Assembly (NCBI GenBank): GCA_032622095.1
Contig: CP136067.1
Coordinates: forward strand, 180,952,556 to 181,016,555
DNA length: 64,000 nucleotides
Source: Siphonodentalium dalli
Taxonomy: Eukaryota; Mollusca; Scaphopoda; Gadilida; Siphonodentaliidae
Reading direction: 5' to 3'
The notes beneath the pieces were generated by a model. That model searched no databases and was not told where the DNA came from. It saw only the letters and a program-made list of their open reading frames with translations. Both the position numbers and the translations under genes were made by a program. Below are positions 41,210 through 51,578 of this stretch, one piece after another. Each line of letters begins with the position of its first letter. The stretch's first letter is position 1.

Positions 41210-41273
41210 ACACTCGCCTTTATATAAGAGAATGCAGGATCTGTAATGCTGCACCACCACAGCCTTGGGTTAA
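41210..41273. repeat. Right-end remnant of a TATATGCGAG hairpin element
   Basis: ACTCGCCTTTATATAAGAG, AATGCTGCACCA and a GGGTTAA end match the right half of the copy at 25552-25808. The left half is missing. Confidence 0.55.
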
Positions 41274-43527
41274 ATGTGAAAAAGGTGACCTGGACATGGA
41301 ACACTTGGGTCAAGAGAGTCCAATTTAAGATTACAATGATAATGTGTCAAATTCTACCAACACCCATCAAGATAAAGACACCTCACTGCTGACCCATTAA
41401 TATCAATTATATAGCAGAGCTGTCAACAAATCACAGGCATTGTTTACATTGAAGGCTGGCATCTATTAAACCAATAACATTTATAATGACCTCAGACCAT
41501 CTGTAGAGTAATATACTCAGCTGTGCCATGAAGCACAGATGTTCTAGTCTACTGTTAATATCATGTGATGTGTATTGTTGAAACTTTTTTTTAAATTAGA
41601 TACCATAGCTTTCTTTATCTGCACATTGGCATAATAGACATCAGAAAATAATATAGCCTTATCACTAGCTAAGTAGTCCAAAGGCATGGGATGGAATTGG
41701 TGAATTGGGTTTAAAGTCACTCCAAATAAATTTACCAGTACATAACACAAGATTTTGGACCAATTTAAACCAAATTTGGTGTGGTGACTCTGGGTACCCT
41801 TTGCAGAGTTATAATGGTGTTTTGTTAACTTGAAAATATTTGTATTTTTTTTAATTATTTACACAAAAATATTTTATTATATTTAAAAAAAAATTATTTA
41901 ATTTTTAATTTGAGCAAGGAATTCAATCTAATTTTTTTTTTTTTCAAGAGTGAATATATTTATAAAAAAAAGGGGCCATAACTCAGTTAAAAATAGTCAG
42001 ATCAAACCCATATTCGAACTCGATCTGTATTTTGGGCTGAGAAACTCACATACCAAATTTGGTTGCGATCAGATAGAAAATGTTTCAGTTATCGCATTAT
42101 GCGTAAAGTGTCTACGGACAGACAGACGGACGGACGAACGAACGACGAGTGGTCAATCCGGACGTTGACACTATGTTTACCATACTATGGTATGGGTAAA
42201 CATAACAACTTACGCTAACTGAGAGCGATGGTGAAATCTGTTTCCCCGCCGGTGAGCCGCTAAACACAGGGCCAACGTAACGCCCAATCTGGGTGCAAGG
42301 AGTGTGTTCAATCCGTAACGATTTCCATTTAAGAATAATCATTTGGAGCATATATATAAACATCCATCATCGAATGAGATGATGCAGTTAAGCTAGCACT
42401 CTATAATACATGACGTATATCCGCCGTGATCATGTTTAAGATACACATGTGTCATCAGAAACGACTATAAGAACTTAAATGTATACCGTCATCATGGTCA
42501 TCACAACCAAGATGAAAATATCTTTGTCATGCAGTTTTGAATTTGCGCAGCTATAGGCCCGAAAATTTAAAGTGCACGAATTCAAAACTGAGCGAAAAAT
42601 AGTACTGCGTGAATTTAAATACGAGTAAGGTATGTGTAGGATAATCACTAAACTGTTGGATATTCGAAAAAATAATTCACCGATGCGAAGTCGGAAATAT
42701 AATTCACCGAGACGAAGCCGAGAATTTTTTGGTCGAATACCCAACAGCGAGGGGAATATGTGACTTAAACATCAGCCACTTGGGTCATGAAATCCACATA
42801 CCTCGTGTCAAATACCACTAGATTTCTGGATAAAGTAAGTTCAACTATATAAGTATGAAATGCAGCGGGACGTCTGTGTGTCACGCAGTCGTTTTGACTA
42901 CAAACTTATAGGAAAACACTCCATTGTATATACGTCCCCATCGCGACGAAGATAAATATGCAGTGGCAGATTTTACTATATTTTAGAGCCATGTACTGGT
43001 ATATATAGGATAATAACGACATACGATGAATATATTTACATAACTGTATACCAAGTAATACCTTTATATATACATGTATACCAGTCATCAAATAGACACG
43101 CTGCAGCAATAATGCAATTTGCTTGGCACAGCGATATTGCCATACTTTGCATGATACCATTGTGAGTTGATCGAGCCCTGACCTGAGTGGTGTGTTTGAT
43201 GAGTCGCCATCAATTCAGTAGTCAGACCACTGGCCCGTGCATATTCACTCAGTGTGGTCCACTAGATCGCAAGCGTGATCACGGGGTGATTATGAACATT
43301 TACGAGCGATTGCGTTAGACGACAATTCAATGTGAGTGAGGTTATTCGGACCAAGGCCCTGGAAAGCACAGTAAACTGACGGCTCATACAAGCAGACACA
43401 AGTGCCTTATTTCCACTCTAGCCACGCGAGTCAGATGACTCGAGTTTGAACAGGGTAATGTAATTAGGTTTTATGGTCCTCTGTTTCAAGGATTTTTGTG
43501 AAGTCAATCACCAGCTGAGTGAGTATA
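41274..43527. other. Intergenic stretch with one dispersed repeat and no gene
   Basis: A GGGCCATAACTC repeat with a GACAGACGGACGGACGAAC tail occupies about 41970-42145. Just after it ATGTTTACCATAC and GTATGGGTAAACAT form a small imperfect hairpin (42171-42202). Near 42650-42740, GGATATTCGAAAAAATAATT and AATTCACCGAGACGAAGCCG form a short repeated motif. Otherwise AT-rich with no supported coding region. Confidence 0.6.
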
Positions 43528-43761
43528 TCAGGTTGTTAAAGTAGTTGGTTTTCGCTGTGACAGTGTATTGTGGAGGATATGTTCAACTTTCCTCAAAAAC
43601 TCGTTTCTTTGTGTGGTGCAAGATGGACATTTAGCAATGAAGTGCAATTTGTCCTCAGTTTCAGGCAAATCTGGCACATGTTGTTTTGTTACATTATGCC
43701 TGTATTTAATCCTATTTGATTGTAATAGGTAAATGTCAGTCATGAGCCATACTTTAATCAC
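43528..43761 (-). pseudogene. Fragment of a non-LTR retrotransposon C-terminus
   Basis: The frame contains YRHNVTKQHVPDLPETED then KLHFIAKCPSCTTQRNEFL. The pattern ETED..HF...CP....R is typical of the cysteine/histidine-rich tail after the RT (or RNase H) domain in LINE ORF2 proteins. Only about 60 residues remain, with no upstream RT. Related DNA is at 40940. Confidence 0.6.
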
Positions 43762-46315
43762 TGCCTTTCATGATGCCACATGTGAATGTTTCGATGTTTC
43801 CCATACTGGATGTGGTTTACTGGTAAAGTCATCTTGTAGTTCTCTTATACTTGGTGTGGTTCTACTTTTATATTTATACTCATTTTGCATATGCCAATAT
43901 ATTGATGGACTTGTTTTGTTTTTACACATGGCTTTATATTCCTCTTCTTCTGATCTGCTAATACACCGTAGTGTTATGCGGTATTATTAGTGGGTCAGGT
44001 CGATCATATTTGTGGATCAGATTACTTTCAACTATTAACCAGCTGTTGATGTTATTGTCGGAGTGCTAATTGATACTCTACAGTGTCATGACTAAATGTA
44101 ACTACTGTGCAATTCTGTTGTATATATAGTTTTAGTTATGGATATCCGCATGGAAGTACCAATTCAGAATTGGTCATTCTTTAATTACATACCAAAGCAT
44201 CCATAATGGGGAATATTATTTGAGTGGATTCATGGTCATGACAAAGCCACATATTTTGACATGTTGTTCTACCAACATTTCGTCGTCATTTCAAACCGGC
44301 CGGCCAATGGCCAACTTCGGTGAAACTGTTCAACAGTTAGTTTCTTAATTGAATCGAACAACAGTTAGAATTCAAACACAATATAACATGAGATTGTTTG
44401 TTCTGACGCTTTAATTTTCGGCATGATATATAAGTGTAAAATTGATATTATACCATTTGCTCTGATATATAATATAGTGTGATATATAATTCTCACACGT
44501 GATTGGTGTGAATTTTTTTGTTTTAGACTTTTAGACCAAAAGTTAATTATTTCATACTTTCAGCTAACTTTGTGGAATAAAATGCCCATCAGTTGGAAAA
44601 CAATTCACAACAGTTGGAAATCTTGCACCATTATTTGGTAACTTCCAACATTCCCAATGGGTGGTGCTAATAGAAATTCCATGACTTGGGGAAACCTTAG
44701 ATCAAGGGGGAGGGGTGCACTTGAAAAATACCGAAGTGGACACCTCCCCCAACAGAGACCCTCTATAGCCACGTCCCTGGGCCATCAGACCCCTTCTCTG
44801 GGGCCTCTATAGCCACATTACGGAGTTCCTATCAAGCTCGTAATAGGAGACAATGCAATACCCGATCACAGATGATGTTTTCTTTGTGCCCAGATAATTT
44901 ATACCTATATAGCATTATAAGGTTAACTTGCAGGAGCTTGTGTTAAATTTCCAACGACTAAAACATTGGAGTTACCAGCTGAAAATTAATTTATCTATTT
45001 ATTTTCTTTACCTCAAATTCCATATATAATGATGCCTGGTTCGAACTGGATTTCCCCAGCACGTGTCATCACAAATGTAAACACACAACTTCTTTCACGC
45101 GTGATTGGCATGGTATTATAACTTGTCTATTTTCATGCATAAAACATGATTACTGAATCGCGAAGAAGTGCATGTATACCTTAGTATCAACATGTCAAGT
45201 ATCACAAGAAAATTTTCCAATTTTTCGTCTTTTGTTCCGAGAATCATTTCTGATCACCAAAGCCACTGCTAACCACGACCTCCCACTAGTTTGTTGCGGC
45301 ATCTGTGCAAGTCCATATATAATTCCAGTGTATTTTAGCTGGGCAGGCAACAATTCGAGGTTGAGAAAATAGATAGATTTCAAAAATCTAAATCTATTAA
45401 ATAGCTCTGAGCTTTGAAGGGTGATTCTACTCAAATCAATCATCTTTCACCTGAAGTCGAAGGAAAGGTAATTTAGGGGCGTTAGAGCGAGCAGGTTATC
45501 TTTAAATTCACAAATACTAGATTTGGACATTTCTAACACTTGGGTGCGAATGTCTGCCAACTGTTGGACCAACCAGGCCATTTTTTAGCCCAATTTCCCA
45601 GTCAGCCGAAGATCACAGTTGTCCATGGTCCCAGAGAGTCAAAGTCATAGTTAGCCAAGGTTCCAATTAGCCAGAGTCACCAGTTATCCAAGGTCCCAGT
45701 TAGATCAAGGTTGCTGATATTTATTACACCTTGAGAGGAGCCGTGGAACATCAGGCATGTAGGGGATCCAGCTTCTTTGCCCTCAACTATGCTGAATTGG
45801 TCATTTTTGCAGAGCTACGTGCATAAAGTTATCCAGGATATCTCAAACATGAATAAAGTCACCCAAGATCTCCCAAACGTGCATTTTATCACACAGGATC
45901 TCCCAAATGTATACAAAGTCACCCATCACATTAAACCCCTCCATGTGTTTAGTTTACATTGCAGCCTGTCAATTAATGAAATACAATTTTTATTCTGTAT
46001 GAGTTACCACCCCTGGTCAAGTGGTTCTGCTAATTTGTTATGATGTTGAGGGTCCAGCTAAATTGCTATGATGCTGGTAGGGGTTGATGGTTGAGAAAAA
46101 GCCAGCGCCTGAATGAAACATTCAAGAACATATATATGATTGCACTGCTGTTTGCAAAATGATGCAAATAGCCATCTTGATCAGAGTCCATTTGCAACAA
46201 CTAATACAACCAGTATTCAAATATGTCGTATAATATATGTTTTGACTGTTTGACACGCATTAATGCTTTTTCAGGATATGTTCAGACTAACCGCGAAACT
46301 GACAACTTTACAAAA
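43762..46315. other. Intergenic stretch without recognised features
   Basis: Mostly AT-rich. CACGTGATTGG and CACGCGTGATTGGCATGG (44505 and 45097) and short repeated phrases such as AGCCA(A/G)GGT and TCTCCCAAA (45600-45920) are visible. No exon with family similarity was found on either strand. Confidence 0.5.
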
Positions 46316-46700
46316 CAAGACAGTCAATGACTGTGGGTCGCTCACCAGACTGTAAGGACTGAGAAGACAGGGACTCTGAAGACTACAAGAGTCAGTACTT
46401 GACAGAATCACTTAAGTTCTAAACATGGACATAGCTGGATGTTCTCAAATGAGCAGGGCTCTTCGCCTTGAAATTTCTAATTGCACATCACTGACAAATT
46501 TCCAACCTCTTACCTTTTAAAGAGGACAACCATACCACAGTACTAAGTTCACAAAAATCACTTTGTACATTCCTCTTAGGTTGAATTTTAAGACTGGTAC
46601 CAGCTGTACTTCAAGCTTTCAAACGTTTGATAATTACCAACCTGACACCCCCATAAAGTTCAAATTTGTGGCCAATTCAGTCTAACAGTTTAACCTGAAG
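46316..46700. repeat. Dispersed repeat, second copy of the GACAGTCAATGACTG family
   Basis: GACAGTCAATGACTGTGGGT, CTCACCAGACTGTAAGGACT and GACAGGGACTCTGAAGAC match 36738-36800. The remainder is diverged. Confidence 0.55.
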
Positions 46701-47094
46701 TAGAAACATATGGACTGATGGTTTAAAAACATACATGTTAGAAAATCAAACCAACTACGAGAACAGTTCTAACTTATTTTTGGTGTGAACATCTAATCTA
46801 CAACTAATTTAGTATCGGGCATGAAATTTTTAAAATAGGGGGTCAAATCTCCACCCCTCCCCATTGCCCCCACCCAGGCTGTCTAGAAATGAATATTATT
46901 ATACCAGTACCAAACAGCGTAGAGGAGAGTTAAATCTCTTATCTCTGCCCCTATTAGAACAAATGTGAATCCTCATCTATGAGATCCATTCATCTAGTAA
47001 TATCAATATACCCCCCAATTTTCTTTGAAAAATCAGGGTATGATTTCACCTGGATAAGTGCTGGTTAAGAAACTAATATTGGAACAGCCGAGTC

Positions 47095-47505
47095 TGTATT
47101 TAGTGTCTGACCTTTGCAGGTGAATTTAATGACAATATTCCGCAAGGTGGACTAACGTCACCGAATTCACCCTCTGGGGACCTCATTTCCTAAAAATGAC
47201 CCCATGAACAAATCTGAACCCCAGTCACCCAAGGCCCCTCCATACCAAATATAAGCTATATAGGCCTAATGGTTCTTGAGAAAAAACTGTTTTAAGACTT
47301 ACTATGGAGGGAAAGAGTTACGGTCCTGGCTTGGCACCTACATGTATTTGATGTGATGAACTTAATTGAACAAATCTGATTGTGAGACACCTAGGGAACA
47401 TGCACACTGAACTATATAAACACATTCCGTCTTTAATATGGAGAAGAAATCAATTGTTGATAGATGGATGGATAGACATCTCAACAGGCAGACGGATGGA
47501 AGCCT
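47095..47505. repeat. CAAGCC-family fragment abutting a GACCCCATTTGAAC tandem-unit copy
   Basis: 47095-47190 is a shortened hairpin (GTGTCTGACCTTTGCAGG ... CCCTCTGGGGACCTC). From 47198 the units with GACCCCATGAACAAATCTG, CACCCAAGGCCCCTCCATAC and ACACCTAGGGAACATG follow, ending in a diverged GACGGATGGA tail. The abutment suggests insertion of one into the other. Confidence 0.65.
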
Positions 47506-47623
47506 GACAGATAGAAGACAAATTTAATCCAATATATACCCCCCCCCCCCCATTTTTCTTTGAATATTAGTCGTATGATTTTCATCTGGATAAGTGGTGA
47601 TTAAAAAAATAATATGAAATGGC

Positions 47624-48178
47624 CAAACCTGAATTTAGTATGTCTGACATTTGCAGAATTAGGTCCCAAAAATGTAGATTTAATGACAATATTCTGTAAG
47701 GCAGGCTAGCATCACCAAATTCATCCTCAATCTGATTAGGCCTAAATGGCCAATAAAACCAAGGAACAGATTGAAGTCCTACAGTTGAAGTTGGTGATAC
47801 ACACTCATTGAGCACCTCAATTATGCATTTTATCTTCTGCAAATTAGGGGGACATTGAAACTGAACAGGTGGAAAAAAGTGACTAAATCAATGAAGTCCT
47901 ACAGTTGAAGTTGGTGATACACACCCATTGAGCACCTCAATTATGCATTTTATCTTCTGCAAATTAGGGGGACATTGAAACTGAACAGGTGGAAAAAGTG
48001 ACTAAATCAAACTGTCAATTTGATACTTAGGATACTTCCCAGAAGATGAGGACTAAGCAGAATTAGGTCCCTGGCGGGTGTATTTGGTGATGCTAGCATG
48101 CTGTATGGGGTAGCAACACTAAATTCACCATCTGGGGACCTCACTATGTAAATGTCAGACACACTATTTCCAGACTTG
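47624..48178. mobile_element. Composite CAAGCC-family element with a 120 bp internal tandem duplication
   Basis: Left end CAAACCTGAATTTAGTATGT; right end CACACTATTTCCAGACTTG. Between them are a diverged first hairpin, the family spacer, and a second hairpin (48055-48140). The spacer segment starting GAAGTCCTACAGTTGAAG is present twice in tandem (47773-47892 and 47893-48011), differing at only a few bases, so the duplication is recent relative to the element. Confidence 0.8.
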
Positions 48179-48559
48179 AAGAAATCAAAGCCATTCACAG
48201 TATCATTGAATGTCTGTCATCACCTAACCAGGGAGCACCAGTTTGTTGTTAAATTGCTACAGATATGTTTAGATTAGAAAAATACATGTCATCTGGCTAG
48301 TTTATATAATTAATGACCTGTGCCTTTACATATATATATGCCTCTGTGGTGAGAAGAGGTATTAAATTGAGAGGTGATATGGCTTGGAAGGGATGTTGGT
48401 TGATGGCAGGGTTGGGTCTGGGCCATGTGGGAGGGGGTGGGTGGGGGAGGGTGGAATGTTTCCATAATTTCATTAAAGAGTAAAGTTTCATAACTCTGCA
48501 GATGTTATAATGGTGTCACTTTTTTCAAATTTTAAAACCATGTTTAAAAACAAAAATTG

Positions 48560-48700
48560 TCCCAGAAGATGAGGCCTAAGCAGAATAAGGTAATTGAGGG
48601 TGTATTTGGTGATGCTAGCCTGCTGTATGGGGTAGCAACACTAAATTCACCATCTGGGGACTTCATTCTGCAAATGTCAGACACACTATGTCCAGGCTTG
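48560..48700. mobile_element. CAAGCC-family right hairpin (partial element)
   Basis: CCAGAAGATGAGGCCTAAGC begins the right-hand part. The hairpin arms carry GATGCTAGCCTGCTG and TTCACCATCTGGGGA, and the terminus is CACACTATGTCCAGGCTTG. The left half is missing. Confidence 0.72.
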
Positions 48701-48929
48701 GAGAAATGAACAATGGACTATTCCTATTTATTCTTGTAGACTCTGGTAGAATAGTTGTTTAGCTAATGTCATGTCTTGTAATGACAGATGGTAAACTGGT
48801 CTGAAGCAAGCAGTCTTCAGCAAGAGTATCAGGTAACCACACTATGATAAATTGGCTTTTTCAATAATACAGGCTTCAGTGTTCTCTTAAAAATTAATAG
48901 TGCATAGCAAAGAGGTGTGAATTATAAAG
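48701..48929. other. Short intergenic gap, nothing recognised
   Basis: AT-rich sequence between two repeat blocks. No frame or motif is supported. Confidence 0.5.
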
Positions 48930-49760
48930 GGCCATAACTCTGATAAAATATATCGGATCAAACCCATATTTTAACTTGATCTGTATATAAGTGTCAAAAA
49001 TTCATATACCAAATTTGGTGTTGATCAGACGAAAAATGTTTGAGTAATCCTGTCTTGGATGAATTCTATATCAAAACAAGAGTGAAAGGGGTTAAATAAA
49101 CAATACCAAAATCCATACAGATGAAGAACATGCTAAGAAAAATCTAGGTAAGAAATATGAGGCTGTGATGTGTCCTAAACAAAACTTAAAGGTCAAAATG
49201 CAAAAATTATTTTTTTTGTTTTTAAAGTTATGTCCCTAGCTCTGCCCCTATTTGACCCAGTGACCCCATTTGAACAAATCTGAACCCCAGTCACCCACGG
49301 TCTCTCTGTACCAAATATAAGCTAAATCGGCCAAATATTTTTTTTAGAAGAAGTCATTGTAAGAATTACTATGAGTTATGGCCCTGGTTTCTCAACTAAT
49401 TGACCGGGTGACCTCATTTGAACAAATCTAAACACCAGTCACCCAAGGACACTCCATACCAAATATTAGCTAAATCGGCCCAATGGTTCTGAACAAGAAG
49501 TCGTTGTAAGAATTACTATGGAGGAATAGAGTTATGGCCCTGGCTTCGCAACTATTTGACCCAGTGACCTCATTTGAACAAATCTGAATGAGAGTCACCT
49601 AGGGAACATCCACACCAAATATGAACCAATTTGGTCTTCCGGTTTCAGAGGAGAAGATGTTCAAAGAATTGTTGACGGATGGGCGGATGGACGGACGGAC
49701 GACGGACGAGGAGTGATGACTATAGCTCCACCGGAGACTTCGTCTCAGGTGAGCTAAAAA
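48930..49760. repeat. GGGCCATAACTC copy followed by a tandem-unit tract with GACGGACGGACGACGG tail
   Basis: 48930-49040 resembles 41970-42090 (CCATATT, TGATCTGTAT, ATACCAAATTTGG). From 49195, units with GACCCCATTTGAACAAATC (49260) and GTGACCTCATTTGAACAAA (49408, 49565) closely follow the tract at 39220-40040. Both end CCGGAGACTT(T/C)GTCTCAGG then TGAGCTAAAAA. Confidence 0.8.
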
Positions 49761-50272
49761 TAACGGTACTTTTTCTTAACAGCAGCAGTTTGCCCTGACG
49801 GCATCATAGCAATTCAGCAGTACCCAACCGCTTCATAGCCAATTATGTGACAGATGAACAGGGTTCTGAGGTCCTGGGTAACTTAAGCACAATTGGGAGA
49901 TCCTGCGTGACTTTATGCGCATTTGTGAAATCCTAGATGACATGCACATAGCCATGTGACTGAACATTTCAGCTCAAATGATGCATGAACAAACACATAA
50001 TTTAAATTGGGAAAGGTTCTCTTCTGAAGGTTGTGCCCCCTTGCCATTTGGGGAGTAATGTCCCATGTTGGTAACTACATAACTATATTGGACACCATAT
50101 TGGCACAGTCAACTCCAAGCCAGGTGTTAGATGACTTGGATGCCAATTACAAATGGTCTCACTGAGGCCAATATAAAAAAATTGCAAAATTTACATCCCG
50201 AACCTATTTTTAGTCCCCTCCTCAATTGTTTTTGTTTTGCATATTTTTTATGGAATTTTTTATTCTCATAAC

Positions 50273-50533
50273 TTAACTCTTTCATGACGAGAGCTGTGCT
50301 GAGCAGCATTAAAGACTGTGTGCCAGTGCATACTCTTATATATGCGAGTCTCTCATAGGGAGCCTCACATATATAAGAGAATGTGCTGGCTTAGAAGATC
50401 AAGGTAAATAATGTTAGGCCAATGCATTCTCTTATATATGCGAGGACCCCATGGGCAACTCAAATATATAAGAGAATGCATTGGCAGAGGGTTTTCGCAA
50501 AAAATCAGGAAGCTCCAGTAATGGAAGGGTTAA
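50273..50533. mobile_element. Intact paired-hairpin TATATGCGAG element with TTAA ends
   Basis: Left end TTAACTCTTTCATGACGAG, right end GGAAGCTCCAGTAATGGAAG then GGTTAA. Hairpins at about 50327-50385 and 50427-50483 have TTATATATGCGAG stems. The spacer GCTTAGAAGATCAAGGTAAA matches other copies. It lies downstream of the DARS1 3' end. Confidence 0.82.
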
Positions 50534-50739
50534 TCATCAAATTCTATTTCAATGATCCATTAATCAGTCTATTTTGATCAAATTGGACAATCTAAATCAC
50601 CTTGCAATATATAAGATAGATACTGCTTCAATATCTAGAACTGTCCATGGCCATTTATGTTAGGAAGAATAAAATATAAAAAATAAAATTCGCCCTCCCG
50701 CCCCATTTTTCTAAAAAAAGTTGGATGTAAATCTAGCAA

Positions 50740-50745
50740 TTTATT
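50740..50745 (-). terminator. Candidate DARS1 polyadenylation signal (AATAAA, minus strand)
   Basis: AATAAA on the minus strand lies about 740 bp downstream of the DARS1 stop codon. It is the best match I noticed on that strand within 1 kb of the stop. The 3' UTR of roughly 0.75 kb this implies is plausible but untested. Confidence 0.25.
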
Positions 50746-51453
50746 TATATTGGCCTAAGATACAAAGGCTCGGATGATTTAACAATAAAACAAGACATGT
50801 GAAAACACCAGAATTTATATCCACAAAAGCTTCTATAAAAATAATATATAGTTAATAATTTAAAAGGGTTGATTAAAGTATACACCTATCAGTAATCCTA
50901 GGGGGTCCATGAGTAATCCCAGGGGATCCATGAAGTTTTTGATACAAAAATTTGGGACTGGGCTTACATCTGTGAGCTGTAGCTAAACATACATCACACT
51001 TCCGGAGAATAAAAGGAAGACACACAGTGAATACTTCAGACCTGATTGGAGGTGTAAAGGGCTGACACATTCTTTCAACAGAGAGAACAGCATAAGAGTA
51101 AAATTATACACATTTTAGTTTGTGGAGAAACACATTGGACAAAATAATAAACATAATTTGTTTGTATTTTGTTGTGTCCTATTTAGATATATATTGTAAA
51201 TATAAAAGGAAATATATTTGTTTGATGTGCAGTCACCACTGATATATGCATGAGTTTTTGTCATCTGATACAGAGTTAATAAGCTGACATCAATGAACTC
51301 ATCCTCTTTTTTTGAGAGTAAAATATAAACTGGGCTTATTCTCGCTGACAGGACTACGATGGGTGTATACAGTAGATGACAGGAAGCAACCTATAATTTA
51401 AGTGGGTTGATATTAGTGAATGGAAGCAACCATTAAATGATATCCAGTGGAGA

Positions 51454-51501
51454 TTCATGGGATGATCCTCTCATGGGGTGATCCTCTCATGGGGTGATCC
51501 T
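51454..51501 (-). repeat. 16 bp unit triplicated across the DARS1 stop codon
   Basis: On the minus strand AGGATCACCCCATGAG occurs at 51501-51486 and 51485-51470, then AGGATCATCCCATGAA at 51469-51454. The first unit encodes the last residues (R-I-T-P) and the TGA stop; the other two are in the 3' UTR. The duplication direction therefore left the protein unchanged. Confidence 0.9.
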
Positions 51502-51578
51502 CTTTGGATCACGTGGGAACATGGATGTCTTTCTGATGTTGTCGAGTCCGAGATACAGCATGCACACTCTTTCCATTC
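51487..51578 (-). CDS. DARS1: DARS1 terminal coding exon with stop codon
   Basis: Acceptor TTTATCTTTCAG at 51579-51590, stop TGA at 51489-51487. It completes the glycine codon of motif 3 and encodes [20 protein letters not shown] then PRDPKRITP. The catalytic-site arginine of motif 3 is the R of MERV. The acceptor's polypyrimidine tract is short and is part of the flanking 36 bp tandem array. Confidence 0.95.

Noticed and set aside
45025-45050. TGGTTCGAACTGG resembling a tRNA B box
   Set aside because: No A box, acceptor stem or cloverleaf could be built around it.
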